This document shows, piece after piece, positions 1-9,691 of a DNA stretch of 64,000 bases (the first letter of the stretch is position 1; every line of letters starts with the position of its first letter). The stretch is taken from NCBI RefSeq assembly GCF_013377085.1, contig NZ_JACAAX010000020.1, forward strand, positions 1 through 64,000, read 5' to 3'. The notes beneath the pieces are model-generated. The model worked only from the letters and a program-made list of their open reading frames with translations, did not search any database and was not told the DNA's origin. The translations under genes were made by a program, and so were the position numbers. Source of the stretch: Rhodoplanes sp. GTDB taxonomy: Bacteria > Pseudomonadota > Alphaproteobacteria > Rhizobiales > Xanthobacteraceae.

Positions 1-1624
1 GCCCCGCGGCGAGCACCAGCCCATAGGGCAGCGCGTCGGGCGCTGCGACGACGAGCGCCGCCAGCACGCCGACGCCGAGCAGGCTCTGCGGCCACAAGAG
101 GCGCAGCGCGGTCGCAGCCGGCACGGCGTGGTCGTCGCGCGCCTGGGCGCCCCAACCGACCGCGCGGCCGAACGGCAGGCCGGCGAGGAAGATCGTGTGG
201 GCGAGCCACATCACCGGCACCAGGAGCTGCATGAACGTCATCGCCGCGACCGCACCGATCAGCAGGGCCGGACGACCGCCGTACGGCGCCGCCCCCTGCG
301 GCCGGGTGACGAGGTCGGCGAGCGTCGCGAGCTGCGGCGCAAACCACATCGGCAGCAGGATCCAGAACAGCGCGCGAGCCGCATGAGAATCGACGGCGCC
401 GGCCGGCGAGGCGAGCGCCACCGCGGCGCCCAAAAGCATCAGGCCGATCCAGGCCGGCGAGCCGAAGAACATCAGGATGGCGAAGACGAGCTGATAGCGG
501 CTGACCGGCGCGAGCTTCGGCAGGCCGAGGAAACGCCAGTACTGCATGTTGCCCTGGCACCAGCGCAGATCGCGGCGGACGAACTCGATCAGGGTCGGCG
601 GGTTCTCCTCGAAGCCGAGGTTCTCCTCCGGCAGCACCCGCACCTCGTAGCCGGCGCGCCGCATCAGCACGGCCTCGATCTGGTCGTGGCTGAGCACATG
701 GCCGCCGAGCGGACCGGTGCCGGGCAATGCGGAGAGCTCGCAATGCAGCCGGAACGGTTTCAGCCGCAGCACCGCGTTGTGGCCCCAATAGGGGCCGCAA
801 TCGGCCTGCCACCAGGCACTGCCGACCGTGTAGGAGCGCATGCCGAGCCGCATGCTGAACTGGAACAGGCGGGCGAAGGCGCTGGTCGCCGGCATGCCGA
901 CGACCAGGCCCTGCAGGATGCCGAGCTTAGGATCGACCTCGACGATCCGCACCATGCGCAGCACCGCCTCGGCCGGCACGATGCTGTCGGCATCGAGCGT
1001 GACGGCGTAGTCGTGCTGGTCGCCCCAGCGGTTGCAGAAATCGGCGATGTTGCCGGCCTTGAAGCCGGCGTTCTCGCTGCGCCGCCGATAGGTCAGGGCC
1101 AGCCGGTCGCGGAGCTCCTCGCCGAGTGCCGCGAAGCCTGCCTCCTCCGCGCTCGCCATGGCGGGATCATTGGTGTCGCTCAGCACATAGGCGTGGAAGC
1201 GCGCCGCGAAACCCGACTCGGCGAGGCCGGCGAGCAGCGGGCGAAGATTGCGGATGACCCGCTCGGGCACCTCGTTGCGCACGCACACCAGGATCGCGGT
1301 CGAGCCGGTGATCGCCGCATGCGGCGCGGCGCGCGCGGCGGCCGGCAACACGATGGCGACGGGATCGCGCGCGAAGCGCAGGATCAGAAAGCCGATGACG
1401 GCGTTCCAGAAGCCGATCACGGTCCACGGCAGCGTGACGGCGAACAATGCGGTGATGACCAGATCGACGACACCGAAGCCGCCGGGCGCCAGCACGCGCA
1501 CCATCAGGACGACGAGGCCCGCGACCGTCGCAGCGACCAGCAGTGCGAACAGCCCCCGACGCGCGCCGATCGACAGGCCGCGTCCCGCCTCCGCGGGCCG
1601 CGCCACGGTCGCCCCTGCCGACAT
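1..1624 (-). CDS. opgH: Glucans biosynthesis glucosyltransferase H, C-terminus cut by window edge
   Basis: Inner-membrane family 2 glycosyltransferase that polymerises UDP-glucose into the beta-glucan backbone of osmoregulated periplasmic glucans. I read it from the reverse strand; the first 541 residues are present and the frame is still open at base 1. Visible: two N-terminal hydrophobic segments (about 23-43 and 52-84), a cytoplasmic GT-A domain with the DAD metal motif at 211-213 (TLDADSIVP), an HDQIEA acidic motif near 313, an RDLRWCQGN acceptor motif at 351-359, then several hydrophobic spans in the last third. This order matches OpgH/MdoH. The start ATG at 1624 gives the usual N-terminal membrane segment. 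No opgG/opgD partner is in view. Family call is firm; length and C-terminus cannot be judged. Confidence 0.92.
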   Translation of the reverse strand, partial: MSAGATVARPAEAGRGLSIGARRGLFALLVAATVAGLVVLMVRVLAPGGFGVVDLVITALFAVTLPWTVIGFWNAVIGFLILRFARDPVAIVLPAAARAAPHAAITGSTAILVCVRNEVPERVIRNLRPLLAGLAESGFAARFHAYVLSDTNDPAMASAEEAGFAALGEELRDRLALTYRRRSENAGFKAGNIADFCNRWGDQHDYAVTLDADSIVPAEAVLRMVRIVEVDPKLGILQGLVVGMPATSAFARLFQFSMRLGMRSYTVGSAWWQADCGPYWGHNAVLRLKPFRLHCELSALPGTGPLGGHVLSHDQIEAVLMRRAGYEVRVLPEENLGFEENPPTLIEFVRRDLRWCQGNMQYWRFLGLPKLAPVSRYQLVFAILMFFGSPAWIGLMLLGAAVALASPAGAVDSHAARALFWILLPMWFAPQLATLADLVTRPQGAAPYGGRPALLIGAVAAMTFMQLLVPVMWLAHTIFLAGLPFGRAVGWGAQARDDHAVPAATALRLLWPQSLLGVGVLAALVVAAPDALPYGLVLAAG

Positions 1625-1673
1625 TCCGGATTCCCCCCTGCCCTTGAACGTCCCGCGCGGGTATATCGATAGG

Positions 1674-1685
1674 CCGGTCGACCGG
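1674..1685. other. Perfect 12-bp palindrome in the opgH / dehydrogenase divergent gap
   Basis: CCGGTCGACCGG is self-complementary and lies between two divergently oriented starts (1624 minus, 1699 plus). It could be an operator, but a GC-rich palindrome of this size also arises by chance. Confidence 0.3.
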
Positions 1686-1698
1686 TCCAATAACGGAT

Positions 1699-2715
1699 TT
1701 GCGAGTGACCCGAGAGATCGTCGCACCTGACTCGGATTCCCCCTCCGCGGCGACGCTGTGGTATGTCGCACCCCACCGCGCCGAGGTTCAACAAGAGTTG
1801 ATCGAACCGCCGGGACCGAACGATGTCCTGGTGCGGGCACTGTTCGGCGCGATCAGCCGCGGCACCGAGCGGCTGGTGTTCTCGGGCCGGGTGCCGGCGA
1901 GCGAGCACACGCGCATGCGCGGTCCCTTCATGGGCGGCGCCTTCCCGTTCCCGGTCAAGTACGGCTACGCCACGGTGGGGCGGGTCGAGACCGGGCCGGA
2001 GGCCCTGCGCGGTCGCACCGTGTTCGTGCTGCATCCGCACCAGACCCGCTTCGTCGTGCCGGCCGATGCCGTGGTGCCGGTGCCGGACGGCGTGCCGGCG
2101 TCGCGCGCCGTGCTGGCCGCCAACATGGAGACGGCCCTCAACGCCGTGTGGGACTCAGCACCCGGGCCGGCCGACCGCATCGCCGTGGTCGGGGCCGGCG
2201 TAGTGGGGCTTCTGGTCGCGCGTCTGTGCGCCGCGCTGCCGGGCGCCGACGTGACCGTGGTCGATGTCGCGCCGGCGCGCGACAAGATCGCGGCCGCGCT
2301 CGGCCTTCGTTTCGCCAAGCCAGAGGCAGCGCCGGACGACTGCGACCTCGTCGTGCATGCGAGCGCCAGCGCCGCGGGACTCGCGACCGCACTGCGGCTC
2401 GCCGGCGACGAGGCGACCGTGCTGGAGCTGAGCTGGTACGGCGAGACCAGCGTGGCGGCGCCGCTCGGCGGCGCCTTCCACAGCCGGCGCCTGACCCTGA
2501 GATCGAGCCAGGTCGGCAAGGTCGCGCCGTCGCACCGTCCGCGCTGGACGCATCGCCGCCGGCTCGAGGCAGCGCTCGCGCTGCTCGCCGACGATCGGCT
2601 CGACGCCCTGCTGGCACCGGCGGTCCGGTTCGCGGCCTTGCCTGAAAAGCTCGGCGCCATCCTGGCACCGGACGGCGATGGGCTGTGCCCACTGATCGAC
2701 TACGGGGCGGAGTAG
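1699..2715 (+). CDS. Zinc-type alcohol dehydrogenase-like (MDR superfamily) oxidoreductase
   Basis: A 338-residue member of the medium-chain dehydrogenase/reductase superfamily. The N-terminal GroES-like half is recognisable (ALFGAISRGTERLVFSGRV, residues about 48-66). A Rossmann half follows with the nucleotide-binding loop VVGAGVVGLLVARL (about 164-177). The usual catalytic Cys/His zinc set is not obvious, so it may be a zinc-free reductase. The TTG at 1699 is the longest start; a GTG two codons later is equally possible. It diverges from opgH and no operon partner follows on the same strand. Substrate unknown; the product name is a family-level call only. Confidence 0.75.
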   Translation: MRVTREIVAPDSDSPSAATLWYVAPHRAEVQQELIEPPGPNDVLVRALFGAISRGTERLVFSGRVPASEHTRMRGPFMGGAFPFPVKYGYATVGRVETGPEALRGRTVFVLHPHQTRFVVPADAVVPVPDGVPASRAVLAANMETALNAVWDSAPGPADRIAVVGAGVVGLLVARLCAALPGADVTVVDVAPARDKIAAALGLRFAKPEAAPDDCDLVVHASASAAGLATALRLAGDEATVLELSWYGETSVAAPLGGAFHSRRLTLRSSQVGKVAPSHRPRWTHRRRLEAALALLADDRLDALLAPAVRFAALPEKLGAILAPDGDGLCPLIDYGAE

Positions 2716-2786
2716 CGACCTGCGGCGCCGATGCCGGAGCGGCATCGACGCCGTGGACGTTCAGGCCGGCGCGAGCGCCGTGCCCG

Positions 2787-3650
2787 TCACTGCGGCCGCA
2801 TCACCGGCGGCGGCGTCGGCAGCGGCGAGCCGACCACCACATAGATGGTTCGGTTGCCGTCGAATTGCGGCTCGTACCAGGTGCCGCCGCACTGCGCGTA
2901 GGCCGAGCCGTTGAACTCGATGGTCTCGCACCCGTCCGGCAGCGCGCTGACGATCGAGCCGATCGCGATCGTCGCTCCGACCGCTGCGCCGACCGCCGGG
3001 GCGACCCAAGCGCCCGTCCGGTAGTCCGGGTAGTACGGCGCCGGATAATAGCCGGGGTGGTAGCCGTACGGCGGAGGCGGTGGTGGTGGCAGCGGCCTGG
3101 GCGGCAGCGGGCCGGGAGGCAGCGGACCAGGAGGCAGCGGATGCGGCCCGGGAGGCAGCGGTCCCGGGGGCAATGGGCCGGGGGGCAATGGGCCGGGGGG
3201 CAATGGGCCGGGGGGCAATGGGCCGGGGGGCAATGGTCCCGGCGGGTGCGGGCCTGGGCCAGGACCGGGGCCAGGGCCAGGGCCGGGACCAGGGCCGGGA
3301 CCAGGATGGGGTCCAGGCTCGGGACCGGGACCAGGATGCGGGCCGGGCTCGGGGCCAGGGCCGGGACGAGGCCCGGGACCGGGCGGCTCCGGTCGCAACT
3401 GCGTCGGCTTGACGTCCGGCATCCGGGCCGGCGCGTTGAAATGCGGCCCGAGATTCATGGGCGCGCCGTGGAACGCCCGGTCACCGCGGTCGGGCCGGTC
3501 GGCCCGGAAGCCACCGCGGAAATCGCCGCCGCCGCGGTCGAAGTCGCGGGCCATCACGCCTTGCGGCGCCAGCACCAGGCCGAGCACGGAGGCGCCGAGC
3601 AGAACAGTGCGGAGGGACCCGCGGCGCGGGACGACGAACATCGCGCCCAT
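2787..3650 (-). CDS. Secreted proline/glycine-repeat protein with a C-terminal Cys/Trp module
   Basis: A 287-residue protein of unknown function. I chose the ATG at 3650 because GGGGAG lies 8 bases upstream and the preceding gene stops one base before it. It has a basic N-terminus with a hydrophobic signal segment (LRTVLLGASVLGLVLAPQG) and an RG/D-rich stretch. A long run of GPGP and PPGPL repeats follows, then a Tyr/Pro patch (YGYHPGYYPAPYYPDYR), one hydrophobic helix (VGAAVGATIAIGSIVSAL) and a tail with two cysteines and GGTWYEP. The tail resembles small exported modules of the DUF6515 kind, but I would not insist on that. It is probably co-transcribed behind the DUF2092 gene, suggesting a joint envelope role. 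Its nucleotide repeats make it prone to length variation. Confidence 0.7.
   Translation of the reverse strand: MGAMFVVPRRGSLRTVLLGASVLGLVLAPQGVMARDFDRGGGDFRGGFRADRPDRGDRAFHGAPMNLGPHFNAPARMPDVKPTQLRPEPPGPGPRPGPGPEPGPHPGPGPEPGPHPGPGPGPGPGPGPGPGPGPHPPGPLPPGPLPPGPLPPGPLPPGPLPPGPLPPGPHPLPPGPLPPGPLPPRPLPPPPPPPYGYHPGYYPAPYYPDYRTGAWVAPAVGAAVGATIAIGSIVSALPDGCETIEFNGSAYAQCGGTWYEPQFDGNRTIYVVVGSPLPTPPPVMRPQ
3075..3385. repeat. In-frame tandem repeats encoding PPGPL and GPGP units
   Basis: Within the preceding gene. Between about 3165 and 3238 a 15-base unit (GGGCCGGGGGGCAAT on the + strand) recurs about five times, each copy encoding five residues on the minus strand. From about 3250 to 3385 six-base GGGCCA/GGGCCG-type units encode Gly-Pro. 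Unit lengths are multiples of three, so slippage changes protein length without frameshift. Confidence 0.85.
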
Positions 3651-3651
3651 G

Positions 3652-4497
3652 TCACTTGCTCCCCTGGGTCTTGCCGATGCGCAGGATGCCGATCGGCTTC
3701 TGGTCCGGCGCCGGCGAGAAGACGAAATCGGCATCGGGGATATCGCTGCGATCCCACCAGACGAACGTCACGGTGTAGCGGGGGTGGGACGGCTGGTCGC
3801 GATCGACCAGCGTGAACTTCAGCGGCACCGGCTTGTCGCCGGAGCGGATCCACACCTCCCAGTCGCGGTCCTTGCTGCGGAACGCGTAGTGGTCGGCGGC
3901 GACACCGCCAATCGTCGCGGTGCCGACCCGGAACGCGCCGGTCGCGTGCTTCGACGCGGCGGCCGGGGTGCCGAGGTCGAACAGATCGGCGGCCGGAATC
4001 TCGATGGCGTGCTCGGCGGCCGCACCGGCGAGCATCTCCCGGATGGTCGGCCGGGCCGCGATGCGGGCGTAGTATTTCTCGTCCGGCGAGGCGATCACCA
4101 GGGTCTTGCCGTCGTAGACATAGGTCCGGGCGAACAGGTCGTTCTTCACCGTAGCGACGAGCTTGTCGGGACGGCGGACGAGATAGTGCCCGGTGCCGTC
4201 GACCGTGACGGTCTGGCCGTTCTTGGCCACCACGTCGAACGAATACGTCGTCGCCAGCTCGAACGAGCGCAGGCCCGCCACATACTCGCTCATGCGGTCG
4301 AAGGCCGCGACGACGGCCGGATCGATCGACGCCACGGGAGGGGGCACGCTCTTGGCGCGCGGCGCGGCATCGAGAGGCGCGACGGCGCCTGCGATCAGCA
4401 GGGCTGCGGCCAAAGCCGTGAGCTTGGGAACCAAGCCTCTGATTTTCGGAACCATGAGCTTACGTCCGGACTGAGTGACCTCGGGGGGTGCGGCCAT
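3652..4497 (-). CDS. DUF2092 family exported protein
   Basis: A 281-residue protein with a hydrophobic signal segment (LTALAAALLIAGAVAPLDA, about 27-45) after a charged N-terminus. The start may instead be the ATG at 4455 (MVPKIRG), which would leave a normal-length signal peptide. The mature part matches DUF2092, a family of predicted periplasmic proteins with a LolA/LppX-like shape: FDRMSEYVAGLRSFELATTY near the start, then alternating beta segments such as KLVATVKNDLFARTYVYDGK, ending near PDADFVFSPAPDQK. The family has no experimentally fixed function that I can name; lipid or lipoprotein handling is an inference from the fold. Its stop is one base from the start of the proline/glycine-repeat gene, so the two are probably one operon. 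Confidence 0.8.
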   Translation of the reverse strand: MAAPPEVTQSGRKLMVPKIRGLVPKLTALAAALLIAGAVAPLDAAPRAKSVPPPVASIDPAVVAAFDRMSEYVAGLRSFELATTYSFDVVAKNGQTVTVDGTGHYLVRRPDKLVATVKNDLFARTYVYDGKTLVIASPDEKYYARIAARPTIREMLAGAAAEHAIEIPAADLFDLGTPAAASKHATGAFRVGTATIGGVAADHYAFRSKDRDWEVWIRSGDKPVPLKFTLVDRDQPSHPRYTVTFVWWDRSDIPDADFVFSPAPDQKPIGILRIGKTQGSK

Positions 4498-4667
4498 TCA
4501 GACTCCGACGCGTGAAGAAATTGCTTATCTCTCGGAAATACTTAGTAACACTGCACCGCAACCTGGGACCGCCGGCCATGGGCGCCGCGCCGGGCGTCGG
4601 CGCGGCAGGGCGACGTCGTGCGACGGCACGATGGTCGACGGACGTCGAGCCGACGGCCCGACGGATG

Positions 4668-4691
4668 CGCGTCCGGGCCGGGCCGGACGCG
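4668..4691 (-). terminator. GC-rich hairpin after the chemoreceptor gene
   Basis: A 9-bp perfect stem (CGCGTCCGG / CCGGACGCG) with a 6-base loop, starting 15 bases past the chemoreceptor stop at 4707. No run of T follows on the minus strand, so it may end or protect the transcript rather than being a classical Rho-independent terminator. Confidence 0.4.
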
Positions 4692-4706
4692 TCGGCGCGC
4701 GAGCCG

Positions 4707-6389
4707 TCAGGCCGCCTTGATGCGGGCGACGAACTCCTCCACCTGGACCTTCAGAGTGCGGGCCTGCTCCGACAGGCCGGAGGCCGACATCACCACCACC
4801 TCGGAGGACGAGCTGGTGTCGTCGGCAGCCTTGAGGAGCTGGCCGAGGCTCGCCGACAGCGACGCGGTCTCGCCTGCCGTCTGGCCGATCGAGCGCGAGA
4901 TCTCGGCCGTCACGGCGGCCTGCTCCTGCACGGCGGACGCGATGGTCGCGGCGATCTCGTTGATGCGGCCGATGGTGGTATCGACGCTGTGGATGGCGGC
5001 GACCGCATGACCGGTGGCGTCGACCACGGCGGTAATGCGGCTGGAGATCTCCTCGGTCGCCTTGGCGGTCTGGCCGGCCAGCGCCTTGACCTCCTGGGCG
5101 ACGACCGCGAAGCCCTTGCCGGCCTCGCCGGCGCGCGCCGCCTCGATGGTGGCATTGAGGGCCAGCAGGTTGGTCTGCCCGGCGATCGCCTGGATGAGCG
5201 ACACCACCTTGCCGATCTCGGCGGAGGCATCGGAGAGCGTGCGCACGATGCGGTCGGCCTCGCGGGCCTGCGCCACCGCGTCGCCGGCGATGCGGGCCGA
5301 CTCGTTGACGTGGCCGCCGATCTCGCCGATGGCGTGGTCGAGCTGGCCAGTGGCGCCGCCGACATCGGTGACGTGATCGGAGGCGACCTTGCTGACCTCG
5401 GAGGCGGAGCCCGCCTCGCGCCGCGCCGCCGCCGACACGCCCTGCATCGAGCGGGCCGTGTCGACCAGCTCGCGGGCGGCGCGCTCGACCTGGTCGGCGA
5501 CCGCATTGACCTTTTCGTCGAGCGACTGGGCGAGCCCGCCCAGAAGCTCGCGGCGCTCGCGCTCGGCGCGCTCCTGTGCCTCGTCCTGCTGGCGCCCGAG
5601 CAGCTTCGTGCGCACCGCCTCGCGCACACCGACGACGGCGCGTGCGATGGTCCCGAACTCGTCGCGCCGGTCGGCGCCCGCCACTTCGGCCTCGATGTCG
5701 CCGGAGGCGAGGCGGTCGAGCGAGCCGGTGAGCCGCTTGAGCGGACCGACGATCGATCGCGTCACCCAGACCGTGCCGGCGAGCAGCACCAGGCCGACAA
5801 CGGCGAGCGCGATCAGCACGTTGCGCAGCGTCGCCGCGTGGATCGCCTCGATGTCCTCCATCACCACGCCGGTCGCCACCATCCATTCCCACGGGGCGTA
5901 GCCGGACGCGTAGGAGATCTTGTAGGCGCGGTCCTGGCTCTGCGGGAGCTGGTACTGATAGATCACGTGGCCGCCGCCGCGCTTGGCGCTCTCGATGAAC
6001 TCGCGGACGTAATAGACGCCCTGCGGGTCGCGCTCGCCGATGCGGCTGGTGCCGATCACCTCGGGCTTGAGCGGCTGTACCAGATTGACGCCGCGGAAGT
6101 CGTAGACGAACACGTAGTCGTTGTTGCCGTAGCGGATCGCCGTCAGCGCCTTCTTGGCCTCGGCCTGCGCCTGCGCCTGGCTCATCTCGCCGGTCTCGGC
6201 TCGCTTCGCATAGCCCTTGACGATGGCGACGGCGCCTTCGACCACGTGCTTGATGTCGGCCTTCTTCTGCTCGAACAGGTTGCTCCGGCTCTCCTGGATG
6301 ACGAACAGGCCGAACAGACCGAGAGCGACGAGTGCGAGCAGCGACAAAGCGAGAATACGCGTGAAGACGCGGTCGAAAGCTTTGAGCAT
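4707..6389 (-). CDS. Methyl-accepting chemotaxis protein with single Cache sensor
   Basis: A 560-residue chemoreceptor that senses a periplasmic ligand and signals through CheA/CheW. Order of parts: TM1 (about 12-32), periplasmic sCache domain (about 35-190, with [12 protein letters not shown] and WEWMVATGV motifs), TM2 (about 191-212), HAMP (about 213-265), and the long signalling coiled coil with the conserved hairpin tip around [20 protein letters not shown]. It ends FVARIKAA, so no CheR-docking pentapeptide. I chose the ATG at 6389 because AGGTGA lies 6 bases upstream; an in-frame upstream start at 6431 has no such site. It stands alone with no che genes nearby. Ligand unknown; sCache domains often bind small organic acids. 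Confidence 0.92.
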   Translation of the reverse strand: MLKAFDRVFTRILALSLLALVALGLFGLFVIQESRSNLFEQKKADIKHVVEGAVAIVKGYAKRAETGEMSQAQAQAEAKKALTAIRYGNNDYVFVYDFRGVNLVQPLKPEVIGTSRIGERDPQGVYYVREFIESAKRGGGHVIYQYQLPQSQDRAYKISYASGYAPWEWMVATGVVMEDIEAIHAATLRNVLIALAVVGLVLLAGTVWVTRSIVGPLKRLTGSLDRLASGDIEAEVAGADRRDEFGTIARAVVGVREAVRTKLLGRQQDEAQERAERERRELLGGLAQSLDEKVNAVADQVERAARELVDTARSMQGVSAAARREAGSASEVSKVASDHVTDVGGATGQLDHAIGEIGGHVNESARIAGDAVAQAREADRIVRTLSDASAEIGKVVSLIQAIAGQTNLLALNATIEAARAGEAGKGFAVVAQEVKALAGQTAKATEEISSRITAVVDATGHAVAAIHSVDTTIGRINEIAATIASAVQEQAAVTAEISRSIGQTAGETASLSASLGQLLKAADDTSSSSEVVVMSASGLSEQARTLKVQVEEFVARIKAA

Positions 6390-6612
6390 GGCTGGGTCAC
6401 CTGTGGACGGCGGGTGACCCAGGCTACGCATATGGGCTTAATACCAGCTTACCGGTTTCGGATCGCGCAGCCGCCCCGACCCCTGATTCGGCAGTTTCAG
6501 CCCGCAACTTCCGAGGATCTGATCCGCGCGTCGCGCATCCCGACGCGCATCGCGGCCCGCATCCCGACGCCGGCCCGGGGGATGGCACCGGACAAAAGGC
6601 CCTGAACGACAA

Positions 6613-6632
6613 CGGCCGCCCCGAGGCGGCCG
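6613..6632 (-). terminator. Terminator hairpin downstream of sdhB
   Basis: On the minus strand an 8-bp perfect stem (CGGCCGCC / GGCGGCCG) with a 4-base loop is followed by TTGTCGTT. It sits about 45 bases past the sdhB stop and is the natural end of the sdhCDAB transcript. The T-tract is weak. Confidence 0.65.
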
Positions 6633-6677
6633 CGTCGACAAACGAAACCGGAGCGCCGCCGGCGCGACGCCGATCGG

Positions 6678-7460
6678 TCAGGTCTTCTGGCGCTCGATCA
6701 TCAGCTTCTTGAGCTCGGCGATCGCCTTGGCCGGGTTGAGGCTCTTCGGGCACGCCTTCGAGCAGTTCATGATGGTGACGCAGCGATACAGGCGGAACGG
6801 ATCCTCGAGCAGGTCGAGCCGCTCGCCGGACGCCTCATCGCGCGAGTCGATCACCCAGCGATAGGCGTGCAGCAGCGCGGCCGGGCCGAGATAGCGGTCC
6901 GGGTTCCACCAGTATTCGGGGCACGAGGTCGAGCAGCAGGCGCACAGGATGCACTCGTAGAGGCCATCGAGCTTCTCGCGGTCCTCGCGGCTCTGCGTCC
7001 ACTCCTTCTCGGGCGCCACCGTGTCGGTCTGCAGCCAGGGCTGCACCAGCGCGTGCTGGGCGAAGAAGTTGGTGAGGTCCGGCACCAGATCCTTGACGAC
7101 CGGCTGGTGCGGCAGCGGATTGACCTTCACCGGCCCCTTGATCTCGCCGAGATCCTTGGTGCAGGCGAGCGTGTTGACGCCGTCGATGTTCATGGCGCAG
7201 GAGCCGCAGATGCCCTCGCGGCACGAGCGCCGGAACGTCAGGGTCGGATCGATCTTGTTCTTGATCCACAGCAGCGCGTCGAGAACCATCGGGCCGCAGT
7301 CGTCGAGATCGACCGTGAAGGTGTCGACGTGCGGATTCTTGCCGTCGTCCGGGTTCCAGCGATAGACGCGGAACTCTCGCGTATTGGCCGCCCCCACCGG
7401 GGCCGGCCACACCTTGCCGTCGGTGACCCGCGAGTTCTTGGGCAGGGTGAATTCGACCAT
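6678..7460 (-). CDS. sdhB: Succinate dehydrogenase iron-sulfur subunit
   Basis: A 260-residue subunit of respiratory complex II that passes electrons from the FAD of SdhA to quinone through three iron-sulfur clusters. The N-terminal 2Fe-2S domain has [13 protein letters not shown] with a later Cys in TLACTKD. The C-terminal domain has [12 protein letters not shown] (4Fe-4S) and [18 protein letters not shown] (3Fe-4S plus the last ligands). Length is normal. It is the last gene of the operon, separated from sdhA by two bases, with a terminator hairpin downstream. No anomalies. Confidence 0.98.
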   Translation of the reverse strand: MVEFTLPKNSRVTDGKVWPAPVGAANTREFRVYRWNPDDGKNPHVDTFTVDLDDCGPMVLDALLWIKNKIDPTLTFRRSCREGICGSCAMNIDGVNTLACTKDLGEIKGPVKVNPLPHQPVVKDLVPDLTNFFAQHALVQPWLQTDTVAPEKEWTQSREDREKLDGLYECILCACCSTSCPEYWWNPDRYLGPAALLHAYRWVIDSRDEASGERLDLLEDPFRLYRCVTIMNCSKACPKSLNPAKAIAELKKLMIERQKT

Positions 7461-7462
7461 GT

Positions 7463-9298
7463 TCAGTAAACCCTCGCCTTGGGCTCGATGTACGAGATCT
7501 CGTTCGTCATCGTGTAGGTGTGCACCGGCCGGTAGTCGATCGTGACCTTGCGAGTCTCGGGGTCGAGCCACGCCTGCGTGTGCTTCATCCACTGCTTGTC
7601 GTCGCGGTCCGGGAAGTCCTCGCGGGCGTGCGCGCCGCGGCTCTCGGTGCGGTTGGCGGCGGAGTTCATGGTCACCACCGCCTGGGCGATGAGATTGTCG
7701 AACTCCAACGTCTCGACCAGGTCGGTGTTCCAGATCAGCGAGCGATCCGACACCTTCACGTCGGCGGCGCTGGCCAGAACCTCGTCGATCAGCTTGACGC
7801 CCTCGGACAGAACCTCGCCGGTGCGGAACACCGCGCAGTTGTTCTGCATGACCCGCTGCATGTTGGTGCGCAGCTCGGACGTCGGCGTCGAGCCCGAGGC
7901 GTTGCGGAAGCGGTCGAGACGCGCCAGCGCGAAGTCGCCGGCGTCCTTCGCCAGGGTCGGCTGGTTGGCGCCAGCCTCGAGAACGTCGGCGCAGCGCAGC
8001 GCCGCGGCGCGGCCGAACACCACGAGGTCGATCAGCGAGTTGGAGCCTAGCCGGTTGGCACCGTGCACCGACACGCAGGCCGCCTCGCCGAGCGCCATCA
8101 GCCCGGGCACCACGTGGTCGGGGTTGCCATCCTTCTTGACCAGCACCTCGCCGTGATAGTTCGTGGCGATGCCGCCCATGTTGTAGTGGACGGTCGGCAG
8201 CACCGGGATCGGCTCCTTGGTGACGTCGACGCCGGCGAAGATCTTGGCGCTCTCCGAGATGCCCGGCAGACGCTCGGCCAGGATCTTGGGATCGAGATGA
8301 TCGAGGTGCAGGAAGATGTGGTCCTTGCTCTTGCCGACGCCGCGGCCCTCGCGAATCTCGATCGTCATGGCGCGGGAGACGACGTCGCGCGAGGCGAGAT
8401 CCTTGGCGGACGGCGCATAGCGCTCCATGAAGCGCTCGCCCTCGGAATTGACCAGATAGCCACCCTCGCCGCGCGATCCTTCGGTGATCAAGCAGCCCGA
8501 GCCGTAGATGCCGGTCGGGTGGAACTGGACGAACTCCATGTCCTGCAGCGGCAGGCCGGCGCGCAGCACCATGGCGTTGCCGTCGCCCGTCTGGGTGTGG
8601 GCGCCCGTGCACGAATAATAGGCACGCCCGTATCCGCCGGTCGCCAGGATGGTCATCTGCGAGCGGAAGCGGTGCAGCGTGCCGTCGTCGAGATTGAGGG
8701 CGACGACGCCGCGGCAGGCGCCCTCGCTGTCCATGATCAGGTCGAGCACGAAATACTCGACATAGAACTCGGCCGAGTGCTTCAGCGCCGCCCCGTAGAG
8801 CGTGTGCAGCATGGCGTGGCCGGTGCGGTCGGCGGCCGCGCAGGTGCGCTGGGCGATGCCCTGGCCGTAATTCGTCGTCATGCCGCCGAACGGCCGCTGG
8901 TAGATCTTGCCTTCCTCGGTGCGCGAGAACGGCACGCCCCAATGCTCGAGCTCGTAGACGGCGGCCGGGGCGTTGCGGCACAGATACTCGATGGCGTCCT
9001 GGTCGCCGAGCCAGTCCGACCCCTTGACGGTGTCGTACATGTGCCAGCGCCAGTCGTCCGGGCCCATATTGCCGAGCGCCGCCGAGATACCGCCCTGCGC
9101 CGCCACCGTGTGGGAGCGGGTCGGGAACACCTTGGTCAGGCAGACGGTGCGCAGGCCGGCCTCGCTGCAGCCGACGACGGCACGCAGGCCGGCGCCGCCG
9201 GCGCCCACCACGACGACGTCGCAGGTGTGGTCTTCGAGCGGATAGGCACGGCCGTTCACCGCCGGCACTGCGCCGTTTCCGGAACCGTTAGCGGCCAT
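7463..9298 (-). CDS. sdhA: Succinate dehydrogenase flavoprotein subunit
   Basis: A 611-residue catalytic subunit that oxidises succinate to fumarate in the TCA cycle. It has the N-terminal FAD-binding fold ([15 protein letters not shown], about 30-44), the flavinylation region [17 protein letters not shown] (the His carries covalent FAD in this family), the capping-domain active-site segment and [19 protein letters not shown], and the C-terminal helical domain. Length is typical for alphaproteobacteria. Its stop is two bases before the sdhB start; the stop of sdhD lies just upstream, so the four genes are tightly coupled. Confidence 0.98.
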   Translation of the reverse strand: MAANGSGNGAVPAVNGRAYPLEDHTCDVVVVGAGGAGLRAVVGCSEAGLRTVCLTKVFPTRSHTVAAQGGISAALGNMGPDDWRWHMYDTVKGSDWLGDQDAIEYLCRNAPAAVYELEHWGVPFSRTEEGKIYQRPFGGMTTNYGQGIAQRTCAAADRTGHAMLHTLYGAALKHSAEFYVEYFVLDLIMDSEGACRGVVALNLDDGTLHRFRSQMTILATGGYGRAYYSCTGAHTQTGDGNAMVLRAGLPLQDMEFVQFHPTGIYGSGCLITEGSRGEGGYLVNSEGERFMERYAPSAKDLASRDVVSRAMTIEIREGRGVGKSKDHIFLHLDHLDPKILAERLPGISESAKIFAGVDVTKEPIPVLPTVHYNMGGIATNYHGEVLVKKDGNPDHVVPGLMALGEAACVSVHGANRLGSNSLIDLVVFGRAAALRCADVLEAGANQPTLAKDAGDFALARLDRFRNASGSTPTSELRTNMQRVMQNNCAVFRTGEVLSEGVKLIDEVLASAADVKVSDRSLIWNTDLVETLEFDNLIAQAVVTMNSAANRTESRGAHAREDFPDRDDKQWMKHTQAWLDPETRKVTIDYRPVHTYTMTNEISYIEPKARVY

Positions 9299-9301
9299 CG
9301 G

Positions 9302-9691
9302 TCAGACTCCGAACGAGAGCTTGAGGATCGCGTAGGTGCAGGCGAGCCAGAGCACGATGGTGAGGAACGTGTTGGCGATCAGCAGGGCCGTCTTCATGGC
9401 CTTGCCGTGCACATAGTCCTCGATCACCGACTGCAGGCCGAGTCGCATGTGCAGCGTGGTGCTGTAGATGAACAGCAGCATGATGATGGCGACCAGCGGC
9501 GATCCGAGGATCTGCGCCACGGCCGCGTGATTGCGGCCGATCAGCGAGATCACGATCACGACAGCGGCGAATGTCAGCGGCACCAGCGCGATCGCGGTGA
9601 GCCGCATCTCCCACCAGTGCTCGGTGCCCGACTTGGCCGAGCCGAGACCGCGGACCTTGGCGAGCGGGGTGCGGATGCTGGTCACCTTCAT
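9302..9691 (-). CDS. sdhD: Succinate dehydrogenase hydrophobic membrane anchor
   Basis: A 129-residue integral membrane subunit holding heme b and the quinone site with SdhC. Three hydrophobic helices are visible (about 31-52, 60-80 and 101-125). The second carries the histidine of STTLHMRLGLQSVIEDYVH, which fits the heme/quinone segment of the family. Its start overlaps the sdhC stop by ATGA, indicating translational coupling. Confidence 0.92.
   Translation of the reverse strand: MKVTSIRTPLAKVRGLGSAKSGTEHWWEMRLTAIALVPLTFAAVVIVISLIGRNHAAVAQILGSPLVAIIMLLFIYSTTLHMRLGLQSVIEDYVHGKAMKTALLIANTFLTIVLWLACTYAILKLSFGV

Noticed and set aside
3165-3385. Regularly spaced short repeats that might be taken for a CRISPR array
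   Set aside because: There are no unique spacers; the units are contiguous, in frame and encode a Pro/Gly repeat.
4488-6605. Open frame of about 700 codons on the + strand, antisense to the chemoreceptor
   Set aside because: It mirrors the codon-position GC bias of the minus-strand gene, gives a His/Asp/Arg-rich non-protein-like sequence and has no family resemblance.
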